Shown: positions 43,394-53,897, counted from the stretch's first letter. The stretch: 64,000 nt of DNA from Bacteroidales bacterium (GCA_016934055.1 JAFGTR010000027.1:1-64000), one strand, 5' to 3'. Notes: generated by a model from the letters alone, not told the origin. Translations and numbers: made by a program.

Positions 43394-44203
43394 TTAAAGT
43401 GCCTTATATTTGTCGGAATCAGGCCTGTAGTTTTTAAGCTCATCCGGAAGAAAATCAAAGAATGTATCTCCGCGCAAGCCTAACCTCAAGCATTCAAGAG
43501 GAATAATATCAACAGGTGCAATGTTGCCCAGGTTAACAGCTGCACCAAGGAGTTTGATGAACCATACCTGTTGCTTTCCTGTTGGAGCTTCCCAAAGTAT
43601 TTTTTCAGAATCTATCTGACCGGTAATATGTGAAATAAGTTCTTCATTGGCTGATCCATCTTTATGGTAAATCCCAACAGTCCCGCTTTCACGTGCCTCA
43701 GCAATTACTTTCCATGATCCTTCTGCGAGCTCTGTTTTCATCATGGCAATCCATATTTCATCCGGAATTTCAACGCCCTTTTGCTTTGAACCCACCTCTG
43801 AAAGAACTGTGACATATCTCGACAATTTCCTGATGTAATCGAGTTTTTGTTCATGTGGCATGTACATAGAACCATCTGATATTTCTGCAGTATCCAGTTT
43901 TAATTTTTCCAGCAGTTTTAAATATTCATCGAACATTCCCCTTATGGCAAAAACTTCAAAAAGAGTACCACCTAAATATACTTTTATTTTGGCTTCCTGA
44001 TACAATCTGATTTTGGTTTCAATCAGGTCTGTGGTAACAATGGCTGTGCCAAATCCAAGTTTTACGATATCGGCATATTTGCCTGCTGTTTCAATAAAGT
44101 TCTCAACTTCACGGATGCTCAATCCCTTATCCATCATCATGGTTATGCCGTTTTTCCTTGGCTTTTCCGGGCGATCAGGCATATAAGGCAATTTAATTTC
44201 CAT
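43394..44203 (-). CDS. comA: Phosphosulfolactate synthase (ComA family)
   Basis: The family joins sulfite to phosphoenolpyruvate, giving (R)-phosphosulfolactate. The 269-residue TIM-barrel protein has the characteristic 'RPEKPRKNGITMMMDKGL', 'KLGFGTAIV', 'VYLGGTLFEV', 'AEISDGSM', 'LSEVGSK', 'EAPTGKQQVWFI' and a C-terminal 'GLRGDTFF'. In methanogens it serves coenzyme M synthesis; in bacteria it gives sulfolactate or feeds other sulfonates. A ComB homologue is encoded at 52987. It is followed by aroE. Confidence 0.9.
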   Translation of the reverse strand: MEIKLPYMPDRPEKPRKNGITMMMDKGLSIREVENFIETAGKYADIVKLGFGTAIVTTDLIETKIRLYQEAKIKVYLGGTLFEVFAIRGMFDEYLKLLEKLKLDTAEISDGSMYMPHEQKLDYIRKLSRYVTVLSEVGSKQKGVEIPDEIWIAMMKTELAEGSWKVIAEARESGTVGIYHKDGSANEELISHITGQIDSEKILWEAPTGKQQVWFIKLLGAAVNLGNIAPVDIIPLECLRLGLRGDTFFDFLPDELKNYRPDSDKYKAL

Positions 44204-44313
44204 ACAGATAAGCTTTTAATTTAAAAAATATTATATAAGAACAAAAATAACAATTTTTCCGGTCTCCTTTACCGGTAGCTTATTCATAACCTTTTCAGGT
44301 TAACCTCCATTCA

Positions 44314-46896
44314 TCAGGGTGTGACAGCCTGATATGCAATATCCAGTGCACTTTTATTCTCGTCAAATAATGTCGTCAGTTCAACAACCAGCTTATTATC
44401 CTGACCAAGTTCCCTGGTTATAATGTTCAGGTGTATCTCCAATTCTGCAAGAATTGATAATCCTGTCCGATAGTTTTTATTAACCTGATCATTATTTTTA
44501 ATGTTTAGTTTTGTTTCTAAAATTCCAGCCAGTGCATCATTAAACAGGATTAACTCTTTTGCAGCAGCAACGCCATAACGTGAAACAAGAACTTTCCATA
44601 AAGAAAAATCCATATCATAGGCCTCCATGTTCCAATAAAAGTCGAGAGCTGTGAGCATCTTAATTTCTTCAATCTCAGAATGAACGCTTTGATTGATCAT
44701 CACGCGGTCATGCCTTATCATATTCAGATAATAATGCAATTCAGCATTGCTGTATGGCTCAAATATATTGTAAAGTCTGAGCTTACGGGGATAGTAAGGT
44801 TCAGATCCTCCGTAATATACTTTCCCTGAAGCTGTCAGAAAAGAATTATCCATCAACACTGGTGTATTATTCAGTAATTTCTTGTATCTGAAGATGTCTG
44901 CAGCATCGGTCTTCACTGTATAAAATGAGCTTCCTGACCAAAGGAATGAAGTATTTTCATCCAGGTCATTCATCATAGCAGCCATATAGACATCGGCATA
45001 ACCCAAAGAAAAATCCACAAGTTCATTATTATACCAGGGTAGACAATACTCCATAATTCCTGCCGGATAATGATTCTGCATATATTGCTGTAATCTCCGT
45101 ATTAAATGTATCTCATCTCTGAAGTTCTCCGCAAATTCAAGAACATCCGATAAATTGTACTCAAGAGTAGAATCCTCAGGGCATATAAAAGATGGGGCAA
45201 TAGCCATTCCCAATGCATATGAATGCTGTCCGGCATTGATCAGTCTCTTAATCAAAGCTTCGTTCATCCTGTCTTCATGGAGGATTGTCTCATGCAACAT
45301 TTTTTCAGCTGAATGTCTCATGGGAAAACTATCGGTGAAAACAGGTGCTACCCATTGCATGAACCGAAACATATTCGAATGTCCCCATACATTATCCAAA
45401 TGCTCCAGTGAATTCATATAAAAATGCAATGGCATATTCAGATTGACACCAATATAGGCCCCGTTAAGTTTATAAGGTAGAAGTTTCTGAATGGTTTTCA
45501 GATTGTTATCAAGTTCGGACTGATTCTGCCAGGCATTAACAGTGAAAAAGCGCTGCCGGATATCGGGATAGTCAATAATCCTGGCATTATAAAGAACGGG
45601 GCACTGGTTATCAAATAACTGAAGGACAGTTGCAGCAGCATAATAGTCACCGGTTTCATTGTTTCCGGCTAGAAATAACACATTTGGGATATCATTGCTG
45701 GTATAAACAAAATAGCCCTGATCATGATCAACAATACTTTTTATCGGTAATATGTCCTTGTATTTTTTATACAACAAAGTCTTTCCGACACTAAAAATAA
45801 TTTTAGATTGCTTAAGCTCATCATCACTTATAGAGGATTGCACAGTAATATTTTCAGTAATCTTGCTGTCAGCACCTGCGATTTTCAGTAAATGTATTAT
45901 TCTCTCTTTTAATAAGGAAGCCGCCATTTGCAATGATTTATCATGATGAACCGGGACAATTATCTTTGGAAGGGTTTCCACACCCTGTTCCTTTTTATAT
46001 AAAACCACAGATTCCATTTTAGTGATCTCTCTGGGTGTTGGAATAATCAAATCGTGCTTGGTAAGAGAGGAATCTATAATTTCCCGGAACCGTTCAAGGG
46101 GGGTGAAATTGGCATTGGTATAGTGAAAATCGATATCATCGATCCACATTGTACCGGTTCCTTTTAATCCTATGTACAACCTGACATATCGGGAATCATC
46201 AGGAATATCGCCTTCGCTGAAGGGGAAATTATGTGATTTGCCAATGATTCTGCCCCACTCAAATGTTTTAATATGATCATAATTTGCAAAAGAAAGTGAT
46301 TTAAAAGCGTTATCAATCTTTTGATCTTTATAAGGCATGAGGTAACGAGAGTCAATCTGTATCTTGCTCTTATCGTAAAAAATCAGTTTTATATCAATAG
46401 CATCATACATCCTGGTACCCAACCTTACACTGTATGGTCTGACATCTGACAAGCGGGTATAGAATGAAAAAGAATAATTGCCCGGAATAACCCTGATAAA
46501 ATTGCTCATAATGCCATCTCCTTTTTCAACAAATTCATCAGTGGAAGTCCGGGTAATCTTAACAGCCCGTTGCCCTGAGAATATCTCACTGGCAGACAGG
46601 GTTGTGTCAGTAATCAGATCAATCCATTGAACATTATTACCGACTTTGTGCCAGCCGTCGACAGAGAATGATTTTCGCAGGGAATCGACAACCAGCCATT
46701 TACCTGTTTCAAAAGATGGATTATAAATAAGATTTTCTTTTTCAGCCTTTTGCTGACGAATCCAATAAGGGATGGCCAAAGGATCGTGGCTTGACCAGGC
46801 GGGGGAACGATATTCACTGCTTCCAGGCTGGCAGGAATAGCATAATAAGCCCGCAATGATTAAATGTAATATTATTTTCAGTCTAATATCTTTCAT
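44314..46896 (-). CDS. Large lipoprotein of unknown function with N-terminal carbohydrate-binding-like and hydrolase-like regions
   Basis: From the ATG at 46896 the product has 860 residues; the longer frame from 46929 adds 11 residues before the signal. The signal ends in a cysteine ('CYSCQPG'), so a lipoprotein is likely. Residues of about 50-260 look like a jelly-roll binding domain ('NLIYNPSFETGKW', 'GTGTMWIDDIDFHY'). About 300-430 resemble the N-terminal domain found before GH20 and GH84 catalytic barrels, and 'RIIDYPDIRQRFFTVNAWQ' is placed where such a barrel would begin. I see no secure catalytic Asp pair, so an inactive or different activity is possible. Confidence 0.6.
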   Translation of the reverse strand: MKDIRLKIILHLIIAGLLCYSCQPGSSEYRSPAWSSHDPLAIPYWIRQQKAEKENLIYNPSFETGKWLVVDSLRKSFSVDGWHKVGNNVQWIDLITDTTLSASEIFSGQRAVKITRTSTDEFVEKGDGIMSNFIRVIPGNYSFSFYTRLSDVRPYSVRLGTRMYDAIDIKLIFYDKSKIQIDSRYLMPYKDQKIDNAFKSLSFANYDHIKTFEWGRIIGKSHNFPFSEGDIPDDSRYVRLYIGLKGTGTMWIDDIDFHYTNANFTPLERFREIIDSSLTKHDLIIPTPREITKMESVVLYKKEQGVETLPKIIVPVHHDKSLQMAASLLKERIIHLLKIAGADSKITENITVQSSISDDELKQSKIIFSVGKTLLYKKYKDILPIKSIVDHDQGYFVYTSNDIPNVLFLAGNNETGDYYAAATVLQLFDNQCPVLYNARIIDYPDIRQRFFTVNAWQNQSELDNNLKTIQKLLPYKLNGAYIGVNLNMPLHFYMNSLEHLDNVWGHSNMFRFMQWVAPVFTDSFPMRHSAEKMLHETILHEDRMNEALIKRLINAGQHSYALGMAIAPSFICPEDSTLEYNLSDVLEFAENFRDEIHLIRRLQQYMQNHYPAGIMEYCLPWYNNELVDFSLGYADVYMAAMMNDLDENTSFLWSGSSFYTVKTDAADIFRYKKLLNNTPVLMDNSFLTASGKVYYGGSEPYYPRKLRLYNIFEPYSNAELHYYLNMIRHDRVMINQSVHSEIEEIKMLTALDFYWNMEAYDMDFSLWKVLVSRYGVAAAKELILFNDALAGILETKLNIKNNDQVNKNYRTGLSILAELEIHLNIITRELGQDNKLVVELTTLFDENKSALDIAYQAVTP

Positions 46897-46965
46897 TCTG
46901 TTATATCTGAACATATGAATACAGAGCACTCATAAGAGTAAACTCGTAAACCACAAGGATATCTC

Positions 46966-47847
46966 TTAAGGGTATATTGTTCTTTTTGCCGAAAGCATTG
47001 TGTTTTTTAATAAAGCGATTACTGTTAGCAAGCCCACACCGCCAGGGACCGGCGTGATGTAACTGCATTTAGGGGCCACTTCATCAAATTTAACGTCGCC
47101 GATCAATTTCCAGCCTGATTTGGTCACTGACGATTTTATTCTGGTTATACCGACATCAATAACCACAGCACCCTCTTTTACCATATCGGCCTTAATAAAT
47201 TCCGCTTGCCCCAGGGCTGCAATTAATATATCAGCCTGACTTACAATCTCTTTAAGATTTAAAGTTTTACTATGACACAAGGTAACGGTAGCATCTCCCG
47301 GATACCCTTTGCGGGAAAGCAATATGCTTACCGGCTTACCAACAATATTACTTCTGCCAACCACAACACATGATTTCCCTTCCGTCGGTATATTATACCT
47401 TTTAATCATTTCCAGTATCCCTGCCGGCGTGGCTGAAATATAAGAAGGCATGCCAATAACCATACGGCCAAGGTTAACAGGATGAAAACCATCAACGTCT
47501 TTTCTATAGTCAATGGCTTCAATAACATTTCGTTCTGAAATATGAGGAGGCAGAGGCAGTTGAACAATCAGCCCGTCGATATCATCATCCATGTTGAGTT
47601 CAACAATTTTTGCGAGTAACTCATTTTCCGGAATATCAACTTCAAAACGCACGAGTGTTGATTTAAAACCAACTTCATGACAAGCTTTGACTTTTCCTGA
47701 AACATAGGTCTCACTTGCACCATCATGACCTACAAGAATGGTAGCAAGATGAGGCGTTTTGCCCCCTGATGCCTTAAACTGAATGACCTCAGAAGCTATT
47801 TCAGTTTTCATTTCAGAGGCCATTTTTTTCCCGTCAAGCAGTTGCAT
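46966..47847 (-). CDS. folD: Bifunctional methylenetetrahydrofolate dehydrogenase/cyclohydrolase
   Basis: Interconverts methylene-, methenyl- and formyl-tetrahydrofolate. The 293-residue protein has the catalytic Tyr/Lys in '[10 protein letters not shown]', '[11 protein letters not shown]', 'DVDGFHPVN', the nucleotide loop '[13 protein letters not shown]' and 'VIDVGI'. The usual 'PCTP' reads 'SATPAG' here, a modest change. It lies 63 bases after ffh on the same strand. Confidence 0.95.
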   Translation of the reverse strand: MQLLDGKKMASEMKTEIASEVIQFKASGGKTPHLATILVGHDGASETYVSGKVKACHEVGFKSTLVRFEVDIPENELLAKIVELNMDDDIDGLIVQLPLPPHISERNVIEAIDYRKDVDGFHPVNLGRMVIGMPSYISATPAGILEMIKRYNIPTEGKSCVVVGRSNIVGKPVSILLSRKGYPGDATVTLCHSKTLNLKEIVSQADILIAALGQAEFIKADMVKEGAVVIDVGITRIKSSVTKSGWKLIGDVKFDEVAPKCSYITPVPGGVGLLTVIALLKNTMLSAKRTIYP

Positions 47848-47910
47848 ACTCAGTAGTTTTGGGTTATAATCAATTCAAGTCAATGCAGGCATGAGCTGAA
47901 TCGGTCAGGA

Positions 47911-49245
47911 TTACCCTCTGAATTGACGCATACTGGACATAGCGCGCATCATATTCTTTCCTCCCGACATCATCTTCATCATTTTCCGGGTTTCATCATA
48001 TTGTTTGATGAGCCTGTTAACATCCTGAACAGAAGTCCCGCTTCCATCAGCAATACGTTTTCTGCGTGAGCCGTTAAGTATCTCCGGGGCTGATCTTTCC
48101 AGAGGAGTCATTGAATAAATAATAGCTTCAATACCCTTGAAGGCATCATCATCGAGATCCATATTCTTTATAGCTTTGCCTACTCCCGGTATCATAGATG
48201 CCAGATCTTTAACATTGCCCATCTTTTTTATCTGCTGTATCTGATTCAGAAAATCATCAAGGCCAAATTGATTTTTTGCAATTTTTTTCTGCAGCTTTCT
48301 GGCTTCATCTATATCAAATTGTTCCTGCGCCTTTTCAACCAGTGTAACAATATCACCCATGCCCAGTATTCTGTCGGCCATACGTGCAGGGTAAAAGACT
48401 TCTATGGAATCAGGTTTCTCACCCGCGCTAATAAATTTTATTGGTTTATCAACAACCGAGCGAATGGAGAGAGCTGCCCCACCCCGTGTATCGCCATCGA
48501 GCTTAGTCAGTACCACACCATCAAATCCAAGTCTCTCATTAAATTCCCTGGCTGTATTAACAGCATCCTGTCCGGTCATTGAATCTACCACAAAAAGCAC
48601 CTCCTGCGGACTAATGGCTTTCTTTACGGCGGTAATCTCTTTCATCATCTCCTCATCAATAGCAAGACGTCCGGCAGTGTCGACAATAACCAGATCATGG
48701 CCAAGCCTTTTTGCCTCTTTAATTCCAGTCTGTGCAATTTTTATTGGATTTTGATTCCCTTCCTCTGTATAAACAGGTACATTAATCTGTTGCCCCAGAA
48801 TTTTTAATTGTTCAATAGCTGCGGGTCGGTATACATCGCCTGCAATAAGTATAGGACTCTTTCCTTTCCTGGAACGCAGGTATGAAGCCAGCTTAGCTGC
48901 AAAAGTTGTTTTTCCCGAACCCTGTAATCCTGCAATTAATACTATAGAAGGACTGCCTTTGAGGGTAATATCCACATTGGTACTGCCCATAAGTTTAACC
49001 AGTTCATCATGGACGATTTTGACCATCATTTGACCTGGTTTAACCGACACCAGTATTTTTTCACCCAGTGCCTTCTGCTTCACTGTATCAGTGAAGTTCT
49101 TTGCAATTTTATAATTCACATCAGCATCCAGTAAAGCACGACGGACCTCTTTCAGTGTCTCAGCCACATTTATTTCTGTGATCCTGCCCTGCCCCCTGAG
49201 TATCCTAAATGACTGTTCCAGTCTTTCTGACAAGCTTTCAAACAT
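47911..49245 (-). CDS. ffh: Signal recognition particle GTPase Ffh
   Basis: Binds signal peptides and 4.5S RNA to target membrane proteins to FtsY. The 444-residue protein has the N helical bundle, the G domain with P-loop 'GLQGSGKTTFAAKLA', 'DTAGRLAIDEEMM' and 'LTKLDGDTRGGAAL', and a Met-rich M domain ending 'MMKMMSGGKNMMRAMSSM'. All the GTPase motifs are intact. No 4.5S RNA gene is seen nearby. Confidence 0.97.
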   Translation of the reverse strand: MFESLSERLEQSFRILRGQGRITEINVAETLKEVRRALLDADVNYKIAKNFTDTVKQKALGEKILVSVKPGQMMVKIVHDELVKLMGSTNVDITLKGSPSIVLIAGLQGSGKTTFAAKLASYLRSRKGKSPILIAGDVYRPAAIEQLKILGQQINVPVYTEEGNQNPIKIAQTGIKEAKRLGHDLVIVDTAGRLAIDEEMMKEITAVKKAISPQEVLFVVDSMTGQDAVNTAREFNERLGFDGVVLTKLDGDTRGGAALSIRSVVDKPIKFISAGEKPDSIEVFYPARMADRILGMGDIVTLVEKAQEQFDIDEARKLQKKIAKNQFGLDDFLNQIQQIKKMGNVKDLASMIPGVGKAIKNMDLDDDAFKGIEAIIYSMTPLERSAPEILNGSRRKRIADGSGTSVQDVNRLIKQYDETRKMMKMMSGGKNMMRAMSSMRQFRG

Positions 49246-49301
49246 GCTGCTTTATTTTATGTTTACAAATTTAATCATTTACGCATCCGATATCCAATTT
49301 T

Positions 49302-51095
49302 TTACATCCTGTCGGGAACCTGGATACCCAGCAGTCCCATTCCACTGTTTATCACTTTAGCGGTCAGATCAGAGAGCATTAAGCGCATTGCTCTTACCTC
49401 GGGATCAGGTTCTTTTAGAATAGAAAAATCATGATAGAATTGATTGTATTCTTTTGCCAGATCATAAATAAAATTAGCAATCAATGAAGGATTATAGGTT
49501 TCCGCTGAATTGATTATAATCTCCGGGAAATCATGTGTAATCTTCATTATGTTTTTTTCTTTTTCATTGAGTGCAATGGTGAGTATTGCCTGTTCAGGCA
49601 ATTTGATATTATTTTCCTCAGCTTTACGGAATACAGATTTTATACGGGCATGGGTATATTGAATAAAAGGGCCGGTATTACCGTCAAAGTCTATGGACTC
49701 CCTGGGGTTAAAAGTCATATTTTTAACAGGATCCACTTTCAGTATATAATATTTCAATGCCCCAAGACCGATCATTGTGAATGTATCTTCTTTCTCTTCA
49801 GGCGACAGTTTCTCGAGTTTACCCAAATCGTAAGACATTTCGCGGGCTGTTTTTATCATTTCATCCATGAGGTCATCGGCATCAACCACGGTTCCTTCCC
49901 GCGATTTCATTTTTCCTTCAGGTAATTCTACCATACCGTAAGATAAATGGTAAAGTGTCTTTGCCCAGGAAAATCCAAGCTTGTCAAGTACCAGCCGAAG
50001 TACTTTAAAGTGATAATTCTGCTCGTTGCCTACAACATATACCATACGGTCCGGATGGAAATCATTCTTTCTTTCCTGTGCTGTTCCAATATCCTGTGTA
50101 ATATAAACCGATGTACCATCAGCACGCAAAAGCACTTTTTCATCAAGACCTTCAGTTTTGAGATCGACCCATACCGAGCCGTCTTTATGCCTGTAAAACA
50201 ATCCATTCTTAAGTCCCTCTAAAACTGTATCCCGTCCGACAAGGTACGTGTCAGATTCGTAATAAATTTTATCGAAACCAATGCCAAGCCGCCGATAGGT
50301 TTCCTCAAAACCTTCGTAAACCCAGTCATTCATAGTTTTCCACAAAGCATAAACCTCAGCATCTCCTGATTCCCATTTGCGTAACATTTCCTGCACCTCA
50401 AGCATTAACGGAGCTGTCTTTTCTGCTTCATCACGTGATTTTCCCTGACTGATCAAATCGGCTACCTGAAGTTTACATTGCTGATCAAACATAACATAAT
50501 AGTCACCAACAAGGTGATCCCCCTTTTTCCCTGCCGATTCAGGCGTTTCACCATTGCCCCATTTTTGCCAGGCCAGCATTGATTTACAGATATGTATGCC
50601 ACGATCATTCACCAGATTTGTACGAACAACCTTTTTCCCGGCTGCTTTAATAATGTTACAGACAGAGTTTCCAAGCAGATTATTTCTTATGTGTCCCAGA
50701 TGCAAAGGTTTGTTGGTATTGGGCGAAGAAAACTCAACCATAACTGTTTCGGCATCTGTATCTTTTGCCGAAAAACCATATTCATTATACCGGCAAACCC
50801 GATTCATAAATTCAAGATAGTAACGATCGCTCACGACCATGTTAAGAAAGCCTTTATAGACAATAAATTTGATAATATCCTCAATGTTGTTTTCAAGATA
50901 AACGCCGAGATCCTGACCGGTAGCCTCAGGAGACTTCCCGGAAATTTTCAGCAAAGGAAAAACCACAAGGGTGATATCTCCTTCAAATTCCTTGTTTGTC
51001 TTTTGTAACTGAATCATTTCCTGTGAAACAGGTTGACCGTAAAGCTCGGGGATGCCCTTTATAAGCACCTGACTAATAAGTTTTTCTATCTTCAT
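49302..51095 (-). CDS. argS: Arginyl-tRNA synthetase
   Basis: Class I aminoacyl-tRNA synthetase. I start at the ATG at 51095 ('MKIEKLISQ'), giving 597 residues; a longer frame from 51131 adds 12 residues not typical of the family. The HIGH motif reads 'NKPLHLGHIRNN' and the KMSKS loop is 'GKMKSREGTVV', as usual in ArgS. The C-terminal anticodon-binding domain ends 'GMGLLGIQVPDRM'. The downstream ffh gene lies 56 bases on. Confidence 0.96.
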   Translation of the reverse strand: MKIEKLISQVLIKGIPELYGQPVSQEMIQLQKTNKEFEGDITLVVFPLLKISGKSPEATGQDLGVYLENNIEDIIKFIVYKGFLNMVVSDRYYLEFMNRVCRYNEYGFSAKDTDAETVMVEFSSPNTNKPLHLGHIRNNLLGNSVCNIIKAAGKKVVRTNLVNDRGIHICKSMLAWQKWGNGETPESAGKKGDHLVGDYYVMFDQQCKLQVADLISQGKSRDEAEKTAPLMLEVQEMLRKWESGDAEVYALWKTMNDWVYEGFEETYRRLGIGFDKIYYESDTYLVGRDTVLEGLKNGLFYRHKDGSVWVDLKTEGLDEKVLLRADGTSVYITQDIGTAQERKNDFHPDRMVYVVGNEQNYHFKVLRLVLDKLGFSWAKTLYHLSYGMVELPEGKMKSREGTVVDADDLMDEMIKTAREMSYDLGKLEKLSPEEKEDTFTMIGLGALKYYILKVDPVKNMTFNPRESIDFDGNTGPFIQYTHARIKSVFRKAEENNIKLPEQAILTIALNEKEKNIMKITHDFPEIIINSAETYNPSLIANFIYDLAKEYNQFYHDFSILKEPDPEVRAMRLMLSDLTAKVINSGMGLLGIQVPDRM

Positions 51096-51267
51096 ACTGC
51101 AAAACTGCTGAACAGGCCACAAAGATAACATTTGAAGCGTACTTTTTTAATAAACTTTTTATTCAATCATTGCTTTTCCCGAAATTTTTAATTTTATTTA
51201 TTCTTTATTTTAATGGAAACCATACAGGTGTATACACCTCATTTTGTTAACTTTTAAAACTTATAAC

Positions 51268-52920
51268 ATGACAGCTGAATCTAAAAATTATTCATACAGC
51301 CCTTCAGGTGAAAAGTTTTCCATTCCTCTTCAGAGGGAATACAATACTGAATATAAAAGGCTCGAAATGCTTGTTAAACAGGCAAAATCAGAAAAAAAAG
51401 AAATAGTTGTTGTTATGGGAGTTGGTTTTGTTGGTGCTGTAATGGCTGCCATAATTGCCAACACCAAAAATAAGGAAGGTAAATTCAGTAAATTAGTCAT
51501 TGGCTGTCAGCGCCCCAGTGTCAGAAGTTTTTGGAAAATACCGATGCTTAACAGGGGAGAATCTCCAATCAAAGCGGAAGATCCTGAAGTGGATGAATTA
51601 ATTAAGAATTGTGTGCTGAAAAACAAAACCCTAACAGCCACTTATAACAGTGATTGTCTTCAACTGGCCGATTGCGTAGTTGTTGATGTTCAGTGCGATT
51701 ATAAGAAAAAAGATCTGGGAAATATGAAAACCGGTGAAGCTGATATGGCAGCGTTGGAAGCCACCATAAAAACCATCGGTGAAAAAATACTACCCCATTG
51801 TCTTGTACTTATTGAAACAACAGTAGCTCCGGGTACCACAGAATTTGTCGCCTGGCCCATCATGAAAAAAGCGTTTGCCCGGCGGGGTATTGAAAAAGAA
51901 CCACTATTGGCCCACAGTTTTGAAAGGGTTATGCCGGGTAAGGAATATGTCTCAAGTATACGGGATTTCTGGCGCGTTTGTTCAGGGTGTAACACCGAGG
52001 CCAGAAAAAGAGTAGAGAAATTTTTACGAGAGATTCTTAACACCAAAGATTTTCCATTAACGGTAATGGACCGCCCCATTGAATCCGAAACAACAAAAAT
52101 CATTGAAAATTCATATCGTGCTACCACTTTAGCATTTCTCAACGAATGGAGCCTTTTTGCAGAGAGGAATGGTGTGGATCTCATCAAGGTTATCAAAGCC
52201 ATAAAGATGAGACCAACGCACAACAACATTATTTTTCCGGGTCCCGGCATTGGAGGATATTGTCTGCCGAAAGACGGTGGATTAGGTTACTGGGCTTACC
52301 AGCATATACTTGGTTTTGAAGATGGCGATAATATATTCAGAATTACACCCATGGCAATTGATATTAATGACACACGCGCATTGCATGTTGCAGAACTAAC
52401 GCGTGATGCTTTGCGTAATATGGGTCATTATATTGCCGGTGCTGAAGTATTGATGTGCGGTGCCAGTTACCGCCAGGATGTTGGGGATACACGTTATAGC
52501 GGGAGTGAACTTGTGGTGCGTAAGCTGACTGAAATGGGGGCTGACATCAAAATCCATGACCCTTATGTTGATCACTGGTATGAACTTGAAAGTCAGGATG
52601 AGTATCCTGCTCCCGATCAATCATGGGCAAGGTTCTTTCGTAACCAGAAAGATCTGAAAAAAATTCGTGTAAGCCATGACCTCAGAACATCTCTGAAAGG
52701 CGTTGAAGCACTCATACTGGCAGTTCCTCACAGCCAGTATTTACACCTTAATCCAAAAAATATTGTATCCTGGGCCGGAAACCCGATAGCGGTTATCGAT
52801 TGTTTCGGCATTTTGCCTGATGATGCAATACGGGAATACTTCAGACTGGGCTGTGAGGTTAAAGCTTTGGGAAGAGGCCATATTCAGCGAATCAAGGAAG
52901 AAACCAGGAAGAACAACTGA
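51268..52920 (+). CDS. UDP-glucose/GDP-mannose dehydrogenase-family nucleotide-sugar dehydrogenase, long form
   Basis: From the ATG at 51268 the protein has 550 residues, about 100 more than usual family members; the extra length is an N-terminal extension and insertions. The Rossmann motif 'GVGFVGAVMA' lies near 51-60, 'IETTVAPGTTE' is the second conserved block, and the catalytic Cys is in 'GGYCLPKD'. 'GASYRQDVGDTRYS' is the C-terminal UDP-binding motif. Such enzymes oxidise UDP-sugars to uronic acids for polysaccharides. The only cotranscribed neighbour appears to be comB, 66 bases on. Confidence 0.87.
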   Translation: MTAESKNYSYSPSGEKFSIPLQREYNTEYKRLEMLVKQAKSEKKEIVVVMGVGFVGAVMAAIIANTKNKEGKFSKLVIGCQRPSVRSFWKIPMLNRGESPIKAEDPEVDELIKNCVLKNKTLTATYNSDCLQLADCVVVDVQCDYKKKDLGNMKTGEADMAALEATIKTIGEKILPHCLVLIETTVAPGTTEFVAWPIMKKAFARRGIEKEPLLAHSFERVMPGKEYVSSIRDFWRVCSGCNTEARKRVEKFLREILNTKDFPLTVMDRPIESETTKIIENSYRATTLAFLNEWSLFAERNGVDLIKVIKAIKMRPTHNNIIFPGPGIGGYCLPKDGGLGYWAYQHILGFEDGDNIFRITPMAIDINDTRALHVAELTRDALRNMGHYIAGAEVLMCGASYRQDVGDTRYSGSELVVRKLTEMGADIKIHDPYVDHWYELESQDEYPAPDQSWARFFRNQKDLKKIRVSHDLRTSLKGVEALILAVPHSQYLHLNPKNIVSWAGNPIAVIDCFGILPDDAIREYFRLGCEVKALGRGHIQRIKEETRKNN

Positions 52921-52986
52921 TATTAAGTTTTAAATCCTGTCAGAGTATTATAAAAAACAATCGGAAACCTGACAAAAAATCCGTTT

Positions 52987-53706
52987 ATGAGAATTGATAT
53001 TCTGCAATTAGTCGATGGGGCTAAGCTTTCCAGGGGTCTGACCGTTATTATCGATGTATTCCGTGCTTTTTCACTGGCCTGTTACCTGTTTGACAGAGGA
53101 GTGAAAGAGATCATTCCTGTTGGAACAACAGAACAGGCTTTCAAACTGAAAGAAGCCAACCCCGGCGCCATACTTATCGGTGAACGCAACAACCAAAAGA
53201 TTAAGGGCTTTGACTTTGGCAATTCCCCTTTTCAGACCCGGGATTTTGATTTCAGGGGAAAAACTGTGGTGCACACCACCAGTGCCGGAACTCAAGGTCT
53301 TATCCATGCCACAAATGCCGATGAAGTTATCACCGGAAGTTTTGTTAATGCTCAGGCTGTTATTGATTACATCAGGGCTAAAAATCCCTCAGTTGTATCA
53401 CTTGTGTGCATGGGATATGCAGCCAAATACCCTGTTGAAGAAGACACCTTCTGCGCAGAATATATACGCAATGGCTTAAGAGGCGATGCTTATGATTTTA
53501 TCAGTATTATTGACATTATAAGGAATACCAGTGGCAAGCGATTTTTTATTCCGGAAAATCAGGAATTCAGCCCCAAAGAAGATTTCTTCTATTGCATGAA
53601 CCTTAATCACTTCAATTTTATTTTGAAGGCTGAACGAAACGGACAATCGAATATAATCTTAAGAAAGAAAATCCTTAAACCGACCGAACTGCATAAAGAG
53701 GTTTGA
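52987..53706 (+). CDS. comB: 2-phosphosulfolactate phosphatase (ComB family)
   Basis: Dephosphorylates phosphosulfolactate to sulfolactate in the pathway started by ComA. The 239-residue protein has the ComB blocks 'VIIDVFRAFSLACYLF', 'IPVGTTEQAFKLK', 'GERNNQKIKGFDFGNSP', 'HTTSAGTQG' and 'CMGYAAKYPVEEDTFCAEYI'. ComB needs Mg2+. The ComA homologue lies 9 kb upstream on the other strand. ComC and ComDE (coenzyme M branch) are not seen here. Confidence 0.88.
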   Translation: MRIDILQLVDGAKLSRGLTVIIDVFRAFSLACYLFDRGVKEIIPVGTTEQAFKLKEANPGAILIGERNNQKIKGFDFGNSPFQTRDFDFRGKTVVHTTSAGTQGLIHATNADEVITGSFVNAQAVIDYIRAKNPSVVSLVCMGYAAKYPVEEDTFCAEYIRNGLRGDAYDFISIIDIIRNTSGKRFFIPENQEFSPKEDFFYCMNLNHFNFILKAERNGQSNIILRKKILKPTELHKEV

Positions 53707-53819
53707 TGGTTGCATAATTTCCTCAACCGGATTTTTACAAGCTCAGGATTTGCTTCATTGCATATCTTTGTGAACAATACTGACAATTGTCCGGAAAAAA
53801 CTGCCGGCACCAAAAGTTA

Positions 53820-53847
53820 CAAAAAAAGCAGGACCGCAGTCCTGCTT
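53820..53847 (-). terminator. Rho-independent terminator of the small lipoprotein gene
   Basis: AAGCAGGAC at 53826-53834 pairs with GTCCTGCTT at 53839-53847. Read on the minus strand the stem is followed by a run of seven T, about 50 bases after the lipoprotein stop. Confidence 0.88.
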
Positions 53848-53897
53848 CAAATCTTTAATATTCCCTTTAGATACTATGCAGTAGAATAAACAATGTA

